From the NCBI GenBank assembly GCA_021827465.1, contig JAKAVX010000046.1, forward strand, positions 3,677 through 10,793: a stretch of DNA of 7,117 nt. The letters are read 5' to 3'. This document shows positions 1-5,381 of the stretch, one piece after another (the first letter of the stretch is position 1; each line of letters opens with the position of its first letter). Made by a program: the position numbers and the translations under genes. The notes under the pieces were generated by a model. It was not told the DNA's origin, did not search any database, and saw only the letters and a program-made list of their open reading frames with translations. The DNA comes from Deltaproteobacteria bacterium. Lineage in GTDB: Bacteria; Desulfobacterota_B; Binatia; Binatales; Binataceae.

Positions 1-213
1 AATGAGCGCGACCATATAGGGCTGCGAGATGGACTGCGACTCGCCGATGGGCAGCGGCGCGTCGTCGTAGGCATGCTCCGCCAGTTCGGCGGGGACAAAG
101 CGATGGCGCGGCACCGAGCGCATCGCGTTGAGCACGCGACGATCCGAGATGCCGCGGTGTATGAGCTGCTCGACGATCATGCGCTCCTGGGCTTTTGCGA
201 GAGCCTCATCCAT
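1..213 (-). CDS. pcm: Protein-L-isoaspartate O-methyltransferase, N-terminal part (runs off the window)
   Basis: Repair enzyme that methylates abnormal L-isoaspartyl residues in damaged proteins using S-adenosylmethionine, acting in the cytoplasm. Only the first 71 codons are in the window; the reading frame is open to base 1. The visible part matches the family's N-terminus: a short helical lead-in with RMIVEQL (residues 11-17), then [12 protein letters not shown], then VPRHRFVP (34-41), and finally [16 protein letters not shown] (54-69), which is the family signature just before the SAM-binding domain (not in view). The ATG at 213 has no clear Shine-Dalgarno, but a TATAAT box lies 12 bp before it. 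An internal ATG at codon 12 has AGGAG just ahead but would remove conserved-looking sequence. The gene diverges from the Rieske oxygenase and is probably a housekeeping neighbour unrelated to it. Identification is from recognised motifs; no search was run. Confidence 0.88.
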   Translation of the reverse strand, partial: MDEALAKAQERMIVEQLIHRGISDRRVLNAMRSVPRHRFVPAELAEHAYDDAPLPIGESQSISQPYMVALI

Positions 214-224
214 AGGACCAGATT

Positions 225-230
225 ATTATA
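225..230 (-). promoter_or_regulatory. Candidate -10 box for pcm
   Basis: On the minus strand these bases read TATAAT, a perfect sigma-70 -10 consensus. Its downstream edge is 11 bases from the pcm ATG, so transcription would start about 5 nt before the start codon. That would give a nearly leaderless mRNA, in line with the absence of a Shine-Dalgarno. No good -35 element is visible at 16-18 bp spacing. Confidence 0.4.
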
Positions 231-295
231 GCGGCGGACGGAACAATGTTGTAGGCCGATAGGAACGGGCTCAACGGTTCGCGCGGCGCGGATTT

Positions 296-325
296 TTGCC
301 ATGCGAGCCGATGCGCGGGCATAAT
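296..325 (+). promoter_or_regulatory. Candidate promoter for the Rieske oxygenase gene
   Basis: TTGCCA (296-301) and CATAAT (320-325) lie 18 bp apart and resemble sigma-70 -35 and -10 elements. The predicted start site is about 35 nt before the ATG at 367, which leaves room for the GGAGGA ribosome binding site at 352-357. The match is sequence-only; the box could be fortuitous, although AT-rich hexamers are rare in this GC-rich gap. Confidence 0.35.
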
Positions 326-366
326 GGCGCGCCGGTATCCGAAGCGACGACGGAGGACGTGATCGC

Positions 367-1521
367 ATGAAGCATCCGACTCAGGTCAGGCTTATCCGCG
401 AGGCGCTCGCGGCGATCGATCGCGGCTCGCCGCCGCTTGCCGAGACCTTCACGAAGAACCGTCCCGGCGTCTACACCGACCCGCGGCGCGCGGCGATGGA
501 ACGCGAAGTCCTGTTCGGCGGCTATCCGATAGTGGTCGGCTTCAGCTCCGAGCTTCGCGCGCCGGGCGACTACGTGGCCGACGATCTCCTGCCGGTGCCG
601 ACGCTGGTCGTGCGCAACGAGCGCGGTGAACTGCGCGCGTTTGCCAATATCTGCCGTCATCGCGGATCGCGCCTGGTTCAGGGCGCTGGTCACGGCGCGA
701 CGCGCTTCACCTGTCCGTATCATGCATGGTCGTACGACACCGACGGGCGGCTTCGCGCGATTCCCGACGAGTACGGATTCGCGGGGATCGAGCGCGAGCG
801 ATGCCGGCTGGTCGAGTTTCCGGTCGCTGAGAAATACGGGATGGTGTGGGCTATTCCGAGGCCGGGCGCGCCATTTGAAATCGACGATTATCTCGGCGGC
901 CTTGCCGAAGACCTTGCGTCGTACCGTCTCGATTCGTTCGAGCTTCATTCGCGCCGCGTGTTGCGAAAGCCGATGAACTGGAAACTGGTCAGCGACACGT
1001 TCTGGGAGGGCTACCACATCAAGGTGCTCCATCGCGCGACGATAGCGCCGCTCTTCGTCCGCAATCTCGCGCTGTTCGAGCCGTTCGGAAGAAACCATCG
1101 CCTGGTCGGGGTGCGCACTTCGATCGAAAAATTGCGCGGCCGGCCCGAGGCCGAATGGGACCTGCTGCCGCACGCGACGATCCTGATGAACCTGTTTCCG
1201 AACGCGGTCGCGGTGATGCAGAGCGACCATCTGGAAGTCTTCAGGATTTTTCCCGCGCCGGGCGGGACGGGAGAATCGATCACCGAAGTGAACGTGCTGG
1301 CGCCGGGCAAGGACGCCGCGGCCGCGCCGGAGCGTCAATGGAGCCGGGTGATGGATCTGGTGGTCGGCGTCGTTGAGGAGGACTTTGCGGTGGGAGAGAA
1401 AATCCAGCGGAATTTCGAATCGGGGGCGATCGACGAAGTGGTTTACGGGCGTTTCGAACCCGCGCTGGAGCATTTCCATCGCTCGATTCGCGACGCGCTC
1501 GGCGAGAGCGGGCCGGGATGA
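367..1521 (+). CDS. Rieske (2Fe-2S) non-heme iron oxygenase, alpha subunit
   Basis: Terminal oxygenase that uses O2 and electrons passed through a Rieske cluster to hydroxylate or demethylate an organic substrate; cytoplasmic, 384 residues, a normal length for an alpha subunit. The Rieske domain has C96-x-H98, 17 residues, then C116-x2-H119. The catalytic domain shows NWKLVSDTFWEGYH then LH: H217 and H222 are the iron ligands, and D339 in EEDFAVGEK is the probable third ligand. E214 occupies the position of the bridging Asp that links Rieske and iron sites in naphthalene dioxygenase; Glu there is known from CntA/GbcA-type quaternary-amine oxygenases. The start is supported by GGAGGA 9 nt upstream. 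No beta subunit, ferredoxin or reductase gene is nearby, so it may be an alpha-only enzyme fed by an unlinked reductase. The substrate cannot be told from sequence. The following hydrolase and flavin monooxygenase genes suggest a catabolic route. Confidence 0.92.
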   Translation: MKHPTQVRLIREALAAIDRGSPPLAETFTKNRPGVYTDPRRAAMEREVLFGGYPIVVGFSSELRAPGDYVADDLLPVPTLVVRNERGELRAFANICRHRGSRLVQGAGHGATRFTCPYHAWSYDTDGRLRAIPDEYGFAGIERERCRLVEFPVAEKYGMVWAIPRPGAPFEIDDYLGGLAEDLASYRLDSFELHSRRVLRKPMNWKLVSDTFWEGYHIKVLHRATIAPLFVRNLALFEPFGRNHRLVGVRTSIEKLRGRPEAEWDLLPHATILMNLFPNAVAVMQSDHLEVFRIFPAPGGTGESITEVNVLAPGKDAAAAPERQWSRVMDLVVGVVEEDFAVGEKIQRNFESGAIDEVVYGRFEPALEHFHRSIRDALGESGPG

Positions 1522-1531
1522 GGCCAAACCA

Positions 1532-1561
1532 TGGCGCGCCAGTTTGTCAACCTATTGGTTG
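1532..1561. promoter_or_regulatory. Two adjacent palindromes upstream of the hydrolase gene, possible operator
   Basis: The 121-bp gap between the Rieske and hydrolase genes holds a perfect 10-bp palindrome, TGGCGCGCCA (1532-1541), and 6 bp later CAACC-tatt-GGTTG (1548-1561), a 5-bp inverted repeat with a 4-bp spacer. CAAACC (1525-1530) is also complementary to GGTTTG (1561-1566), so the RNA could form a larger hairpin. A TTGTCA hexamer (1544-1549) overlaps the second palindrome, but its partner -10 (TAAAGC, 1567-1572) is poor. The arrangement fits a repressor site at an internal promoter or an attenuating stem-loop; neither is proven. No run of T follows, so it is not a typical intrinsic terminator. 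Confidence 0.35.
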
Positions 1562-1642
1562 GTTTGTAAAGCTTGCGCACTCTGTGATAGCTGCTGTTTT
1601 GCGCGTCGCCGCTTCCCACCGAACGCGCAGGGACATTACTGA

Positions 1643-2440
1643 ATGGCAGAGAAAGTTTCTGGATTTACCCAGGAAAACGTCAAGGTCGGCGATACCAACC
1701 TGGTTGTACTGAAGGGCGGAAGCGGAAAACCGCTTCTCGTCTTGCACGAGGAACTGGGATTTCCCGGATGGCTCAAGTGGAACGCGGAGCTGGCGAAAAA
1801 TCGCACGCTCCTCATCCCGATGCATCCGGGTTTCGGCCGCACCGACAAGGCGGAATGGATTTCCAACGTCCGGGATCTCGCGGGGTTCTATGCGCGATAC
1901 CTGCGCGAGCAGAAGCTCACCGGGATCGACGTGATCGGCGTTTCCTTCGGCGGATGGATTGCGGCCGAGATGGCGGCGAACGATCCGAAGCTGTTTCGCA
2001 GGATGGTGCTGGTCGCCCCGACCGGCATCCGCCCGCCGAGCGGCGAGTTGCGCGACGTATTCGTGACGCCGGCGATCGTTTATCTGAACGCGAGCGTCAG
2101 GAATGCCGCCACGACGGCGGAATTCGGCGCTCTGTTCGGCGGCGAAGAGACGCCCGAGCAGTTCGAGGCGTTCGAAGACGCGCGGGCCGAAGTGGCGCGG
2201 CTTGCGTGGCAGCCGTACATGCATAATCCGAGTCTGCCCCATCTGCTCGAAGGAGTGAGCGGACTGCCGACGCTGCTTGTTTGGGGACGCGAGGACGGTG
2301 TCGTTCCGCTTTCGGCGGGTGAAGTTTACCAGCGGGCGATTAAGGATTCCCGCCTGGTCGTCCTGGACGGTTGCGGCCATCGGCCCGAAGTCGAAAAGAC
2401 CTCGGAGTTCGTGGCCCAGGTCAACGATTTTCTTGCCTAA
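1643..2440 (+). CDS. Alpha/beta hydrolase
   Basis: Serine hydrolase of the alpha/beta fold, 265 residues, no signal peptide, so cytoplasmic. The catalytic triad is readable: nucleophile S101 in GVSFGG (99-104), acid D218 in LLVWGREDGVVP (211-222), base H246 in GCGHRPEVE (243-251). The LHEELGFPGW segment (34-43) sits where the oxyanion-hole loop normally lies, with HEEL in place of the more usual HGxG. Start ATG has AGGGA 9 nt upstream (1629-1633). The gene follows the Rieske gene after 121 bp and precedes the flavin monooxygenase by 18 bp, suggesting it cleaves an ester, lactone, ring-fission product or C-C bond produced by the oxygenases. The family includes esterases, epoxide hydrolases, haloalkane dehalogenases and meta-cleavage hydrolases. 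S101 rules out a dehalogenase or epoxide hydrolase with Asp nucleophile; the substrate is otherwise open. Confidence 0.9.
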   Translation: MAEKVSGFTQENVKVGDTNLVVLKGGSGKPLLVLHEELGFPGWLKWNAELAKNRTLLIPMHPGFGRTDKAEWISNVRDLAGFYARYLREQKLTGIDVIGVSFGGWIAAEMAANDPKLFRRMVLVAPTGIRPPSGELRDVFVTPAIVYLNASVRNAATTAEFGALFGGEETPEQFEAFEDARAEVARLAWQPYMHNPSLPHLLEGVSGLPTLLVWGREDGVVPLSAGEVYQRAIKDSRLVVLDGCGHRPEVEKTSEFVAQVNDFLA

Positions 2441-2458
2441 TCACGCGGAGGTGGCCCG

Positions 2459-3796
2459 ATGCACATAATGTGGTTTACCGAGCGGTCGTATCATTACGAC
2501 CCCGAGAAGGAACCCGAAAAACTTCGCGCCCTTGAGACCGAGGTAATCAGGCACCGGAGCTTCTTCGGGCTGCGCAACGAGCTGTTCGACGCGAAGCTCG
2601 GCTCCGAACTGCTGAACCAGTTCCTCGACGAGAAGATCTATTCCGACGAGCTGGGATTCGACGGCGTGATGCTGAACGAGCATCATGGCACGCCGTTTTG
2701 CCTCGGCGCCGTGATGGACGTCGAGGCCGCAGTGCTGGCCAAGACCACCAAGCGCGTGAAAATCGTCCTTCTCGGCAATCCGGTTCCGACCGTCGGCAAT
2801 CCGGTCAGGCTGGCCGAGGAGCTCGCGATGATCGATCTGATCTCGCACGGACGGCTGGTGCCCGGATGGGTCCGCGGCGCGGGAAGCGAACAGTTCGCCA
2901 ACAACGCCAACCCGGCGAACAATCGCGAGCTGTTCGAGGAAGGCATCGATCTGATCATCAAGGCGTGGACGAAGCCCGGGCCGTTCCGCTACGAGGGCAA
3001 ACATTTCCACTTCCGCTTCGTCAATCCGTGGGTGCTGCCGCTTCAGAAGCCGCATCCGCCCATCTGGATTCCCGGCCTGGTCAGCCCCGACACGGTCAAG
3101 TGGTGCGCGAAGATGCGCTTTCCGTACGTGGCGCTGGCGACCAAGCTCGAGCCGACCGTCGAGCTCTGGAACATGTACACGCAGCAGGCGGCGCGTGAAG
3201 GCTATCAGGTGGGAACCGAGAATTTCGGCTACATGCAGCCGATATTCGTCGCCGACACGCAGGAGCGCGCTGAGGAACTCGGAAAACGCTTCATGTTCGG
3301 CGGTGCGTTCGCGCACTTCGCGCGGCCGGAATGGATGTTCCCGCCGGGATATAACTCCAAGGAGGCGACCAGGCGGCTGGCCCGGCTCAACAACGGGCCG
3401 AACCTTCCGGGAAAGCCGATCCACGCGGCCGGTGGCGAGGAAGGCGACGCGGAGATCGAGGCTATCCGCAAGGCCATTTACGAAGGCTATCCGCAGTCAC
3501 GCAAGGACCTGCAGATGATCGCTGGAACGCCGGACTCGGTGATTCCGCAGCTTCGCAAAGTGCTCGAAGTGCTGCGTCCCGGAATATTCTCGTTCTGGAT
3601 CGACGGCCCGCTTGCGGCCAAGGACCGGATGCGATGTGTCGAGCTGCTCGGCAAGGAGGTCATCCCGAGGGTCCGCGAGATCGGCAAGGAGCTGGACCTG
3701 GTGGATCCGTTCGAGCGCGCTCCCGGGTCGAGGCCGCTCGCGGCGGCAGCCGAGCCCGAGCCGGTTGCGAACGCCGAGGCGCTGGCCGCGATCTGA
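2459..3796 (+). CDS. LLM-class flavin-dependent oxidoreductase (bacterial luciferase-like monooxygenase)
   Basis: Predicted TIM-barrel monooxygenase or dehydrogenase using FMNH2 (or F420 in some relatives), 445 residues, cytoplasmic. Family hallmarks in order: MHIMWFTERS at the N-terminus (first strand), YSDELGFDGVMLNEHH (61-76), the TTKRVKIVLLGNPVPTVGNPVRLAEELAMID stretch (96-126), SHGRLVPGWVRG (129-140), the FRYEGKHF region (176-183), and the PPIWIPG strand (200-206). Residues 350-385 form the C-terminal GTPDSV...FWIDG part. The last ~25 residues (421-445) are a low-complexity Ala/Pro/Glu tail outside the usual fold. GGAGGT lies 6 nt before the ATG (2447-2452), and the hydrolase stop is only 18 bp upstream, so both genes form an operon. 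Such enzymes oxidise aldehydes, amines, sulfonates, aminopolycarboxylates or long alkanes; which applies is not visible. A separate flavin reductase would be needed if it is a two-component enzyme, and none is in the window. Confidence 0.9.
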   Translation: MHIMWFTERSYHYDPEKEPEKLRALETEVIRHRSFFGLRNELFDAKLGSELLNQFLDEKIYSDELGFDGVMLNEHHGTPFCLGAVMDVEAAVLAKTTKRVKIVLLGNPVPTVGNPVRLAEELAMIDLISHGRLVPGWVRGAGSEQFANNANPANNRELFEEGIDLIIKAWTKPGPFRYEGKHFHFRFVNPWVLPLQKPHPPIWIPGLVSPDTVKWCAKMRFPYVALATKLEPTVELWNMYTQQAAREGYQVGTENFGYMQPIFVADTQERAEELGKRFMFGGAFAHFARPEWMFPPGYNSKEATRRLARLNNGPNLPGKPIHAAGGEEGDAEIEAIRKAIYEGYPQSRKDLQMIAGTPDSVIPQLRKVLEVLRPGIFSFWIDGPLAAKDRMRCVELLGKEVIPRVREIGKELDLVDPFERAPGSRPLAAAAEPEPVANAEALAAI

Positions 3797-3820
3797 TTCG
3801 CGACTATCGGCTGAAGAACA

Positions 3821-3858
3821 CGACGGCGCGGCGGGATTCCCGCCGCGCCGTCGCTTTT
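3821..3858 (+). terminator. Strong intrinsic terminator, probably bidirectional
   Basis: Bases 3821-3835 and 3839-3853 are perfect reverse complements: a 15-bp very GC-rich stem with an ATT loop, starting 25 bp after the stop of the flavin oxidoreductase. CTTTT (3854-3858) follows as a short U-tract. On the other strand the stem is followed by TGTTCTT, and the convergent membrane-protein gene ends at 3885, so the same hairpin can end transcription from both sides. Confidence 0.85.
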
Positions 3859-3884
3859 GGTATCGAAATCTTGGGTTTCGCGCT

Positions 3885-4439
3885 TCAGCACCGCTTCACA
3901 CGCGTCAGGCGCTGATACTGGGACGTTCCGTAGACGGAAAGCAGCAGCAGCAATACAAGAGTTGGGGTGACAGCGAGGTGCAAGAATCCCTCGGGGGTTC
4001 CTGAACCGGTGAACGCGTACAGAACATGTCCGCCGCGCGAGACCACGTAGATCAGCAGCGCAGCAGCAGCGGCGGCCGGGCTCAGCCGGTAGATTGCCCA
4101 CCCGAGCGCGAGCCATCCGCAAGCCCCCGCCACCGAAAGCAGCCATCCCAAAACGCCAATCCTGATGGGTAGCTCGTGTACCCAGAGCGACGTCGGATGC
4201 AGGTAGGCGGCGGAAAGGCACGCCGGCAGTCCGAGACGCGCGAGCGCCATCGCGCCGTGGCGCGTGTGCACCCATGCCCACGTGTAACGGCGAAGACCGT
4301 GGACATGCGCGCTCCGCGATTCCCTGATGACCCGATTTTGCGGCGAGTCGACCATAGCCGGATACGCAGCAAGAGCCATGCCTCGTAACACGCAAGATAC
4401 ATTTGCGTAATGCAGCGACGGGTAATCATCCAGAGTCAT
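3885..4439 (-). CDS. Hypothetical multi-pass membrane protein
   Basis: I do not recognise the family. The 184-residue product has a soluble, Arg/His-containing N-terminal part (1-65) and then hydrophobic segments at about 66-87 (weak), 93-117, 120-143 (with a run of Ala, 122-127) and 152-171 (with LVLLLLL), ending in a short basic tail (RLTRVKRC). That suggests three or four transmembrane helices. The five-Leu run is coded by repeated CTG codons, seen as a GCAGCAGCAGC run on the plus strand. The start is uncertain: ATG 4439 has only a weak GGGCGG upstream, and Met21 (4379), Met29 or Met64 are alternatives; the hydrophobic part is kept in all of them. It converges on the flavin-oxidoreductase terminator and has no obvious functional link to neighbours. 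Three or more good hydrophobic segments in frame argue that it is a real gene. Confidence 0.6.
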   Translation of the reverse strand: MTLDDYPSLHYANVSCVLRGMALAAYPAMVDSPQNRVIRESRSAHVHGLRRYTWAWVHTRHGAMALARLGLPACLSAAYLHPTSLWVHELPIRIGVLGWLLSVAGACGWLALGWAIYRLSPAAAAAALLIYVVSRGGHVLYAFTGSGTPEGFLHLAVTPTLVLLLLLSVYGTSQYQRLTRVKRC

Positions 4440-4448
4440 GCCAAAACC

Positions 4449-4477
4449 GCCCGATATGGTTGAGGAATGCCCGATAT
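4449..4477. repeat. Direct repeat pair GCCCGATAT, 20-bp period
   Basis: GCCCGATAT occurs at 4449-4457 and 4469-4477, exactly 20 bp apart, ending (on the minus strand) about 9 bp before the ATG of the membrane-protein gene. Spacing near two helical turns would put both copies on one face of the DNA, as for a dimeric or cooperative DNA-binding protein. A second pair follows immediately. Confidence 0.6.
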
Positions 4478-4486
4478 CGTGAACAC

Positions 4487-4525
4487 AAGCTGCACAAGTG
4501 CTGCTGGAAGCTGCACAAGTGCTGC
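4487..4525. repeat. Tandem 18-bp direct repeat, 21-bp period
   Basis: AAGCTGCACAAGTGCTGC is present at 4487-4504 and again, identical, at 4508-4525, separated by TGG. Each copy contains the small palindrome GCAC-AA-GTGC. Together with the 20-bp-period pair 10 bp to the left, this gives four evenly phased repeat elements over 77 bp in a region with no convincing gene. A short plus-strand open frame across them (4403-4666) repeats KLHKCC but has no other protein-like property. Confidence 0.7.
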
Positions 4526-4643
4526 AAAGGATCGGAATTTTTCGCCGATGCCTATTTTGCGGGCAAGCGCGCGAAAATTAACGGAGGACTAAAAACTTTG
4601 TCGGGGCATGCAGATTATTCCGTCCGCACGCCCCGAGCCAATT
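4526..4643. other. Intergenic stretch with an imperfect hairpin
   Basis: No gene is supported here. TTTTCGC (4539-4545) and GCGAAAA (4571-4577) are complementary with a 25-nt loop. GGAGG (4583-4587) looks like a ribosome binding site but is followed only by a short plus-strand frame from 4608 that is antisense to the hydrolase remnant and has no recognisable product. The segment lies downstream of the minus-strand hydrolase remnant and upstream of the minus-strand membrane-protein gene. Confidence 0.4.
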
Positions 4644-5093
4644 TCACTTCAGGTTCGAGACCTTGATAAAGCGCTCGATCATCCCGTTGACCTGATCGGG
4701 CACTTCGAGCTGATGGAAGTGGCCCGCGCCGACCGTTTGCCCGATAATCACGGCGGGGCACAGCTCGCGAAGCCGCGCGACGTCGCATAGCGGGTTGGCG
4801 GCCATGATATTCAGGAACGGCACCTTGCACTTGCGCGCGGCACCCTCGGTGTCGGCCGAGCCGATCGCCTCGAAGCATCCGACCGTCACGTGATCAGGTG
4901 CGGAGGTCATGTCCTTCAGGATGCGCTCTTTGCGCCGGGCGTCGTCGCTCGGGATGAAGAGCGCGTCGGCGATAAAGGCGCGATGGGTCGGCCGCCACTT
5001 GGGTTTGTGGAACTGCGCCGTCCATAGTCGGCAACGCCCGCCCTCGACCGCCCCAGGGTTCCAGCCCGGGTGTTCATTTTTTCGACAGTCCAC
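4644..5093 (-). pseudogene. Alpha/beta hydrolase remnant, C-terminal half only
   Basis: From about residue 28 to 149 of this frame the sequence reads as the C-terminal half of an alpha/beta hydrolase: cap-domain-like THRAFIADALF and a following helix ERILKDM (37-62), the strand VPFLNIMAANP (91-101) before the acid-bearing loop, and the base in GAGHFHQLEVPDQV (122-135), where H125 is the expected catalytic His. The nucleophile-elbow half (GxSxG) is absent. The frame could begin only at a GTG (5093) with no ribosome binding site, and its first ~20 residues look unrelated. A full hydrolase of this type would be about twice as long. The remaining part is not heavily mutated, so the loss may be recent. 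It is not a copy of the hydrolase at 1643-2440; their C-termini differ clearly. It could alternatively be a short expressed fragment, but without the nucleophile it cannot act alone. Confidence 0.65.
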
Positions 5094-5128
5094 TGAACGA
5101 TTTCAAAATTAGTCCTGGTTAATGGCAT
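5060..5128 (-). pseudogene. 5' remnant of a possible SnoaL/NTF2-like gene
   Basis: The ATG at 5128 opens a frame whose first ~23 residues, MPLTRTNFEIVQWTVEKMN and a few more, resemble the first helix of SnoaL-like (NTF2-fold) proteins, which commonly begin with a pattern such as ENVEIVRR..EAMNRGD. After about residue 23 the frame turns into Arg/Ser-rich sequence antisense-like in character, and the hydrolase remnant is read in another frame. The join therefore lies near 5035-5060. The segment is short, so the family guess is tentative; what is clear is that a plausible protein start is fused out of frame to the end of a different gene. Confidence 0.35.
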
Positions 5129-5381
5129 GACCCCAAAACGACAAATTAGGATTCTAGATGACCTAACAAGTTCTATAGTTACAAGGCACGCCTTTTGCTG
5201 CCCCTTTTCGCCTTCATTGAACCGACGCTCGGAATCGGCGTCTCCATGATGCCCGCTCTGTTAATTGGCCGAACCGCCGTGTCGCAGCGCGGTCCGCCTG
5301 AGCCAACTAGCCGCTCCACGTGCTGTTCAGGAACGAATGTCCGAAAACGGATCGTCAGCGATCGAGGATTCGCAGGGGGAT
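5129..5381. other. AT-richer intergenic region upstream of the GlcG-like gene
   Basis: About 250 bp with no supported gene. The part from 5085 to 5190 is clearly richer in A and T than the rest of the window. It includes TATAGT (5174-5179), a 5-of-6 match to a -10 box, though with no clear -35, and AAATTAG twice (5106-5112 and 5143-5149). The GlcG-like frame is open leftwards to a TTG at 5265 and includes an ATG at 5337 (with AGGA 4 nt upstream), but the extra residues do not resemble a signal peptide, so they are treated as untranslated leader. No transposase or terminal repeat was recognised. Confidence 0.4.

Noticed and set aside
271..1527. A 418-codon open frame on the minus strand
   Set aside because: It is fully antisense to the Rieske oxygenase, whose motifs are unmistakable; the minus frame gives Arg/His/Ala-rich sequence with no recognisable domain, as expected of GC-rich DNA.
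1547..2380. A 277-codon minus-strand open frame
   Set aside because: Antisense to the alpha/beta hydrolase with its complete catalytic triad; no protein-like features.
2441..3424. A 327-codon minus-strand open frame
   Set aside because: Antisense to the flavin oxidoreductase; composition is typical of a shadow frame.
3487..4395. A 302-codon minus-strand open frame
   Set aside because: It crosses the terminator hairpin and overlaps both the flavin oxidoreductase end and the membrane-protein gene in another frame; low-complexity, Arg/Ser-rich product.
4449..4525. A minimal CRISPR array
   Set aside because: Only two copies of each repeat, no spacer-length gaps (3 and 11 bp between copies) and no cas genes.
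4403..4666. An 87-codon plus-strand frame with a repeated KLHKCC motif, looking like a small metal-binding peptide
   Set aside because: The Cys/His repeat is simply the translation of the 18-bp tandem DNA repeat; no ribosome binding site, no other protein-like property, and it overlaps the membrane-protein start.
5085..5190. An insertion-sequence end in the AT-rich stretch
   Set aside because: No matching terminal inverted repeat, target duplication or transposase was found.
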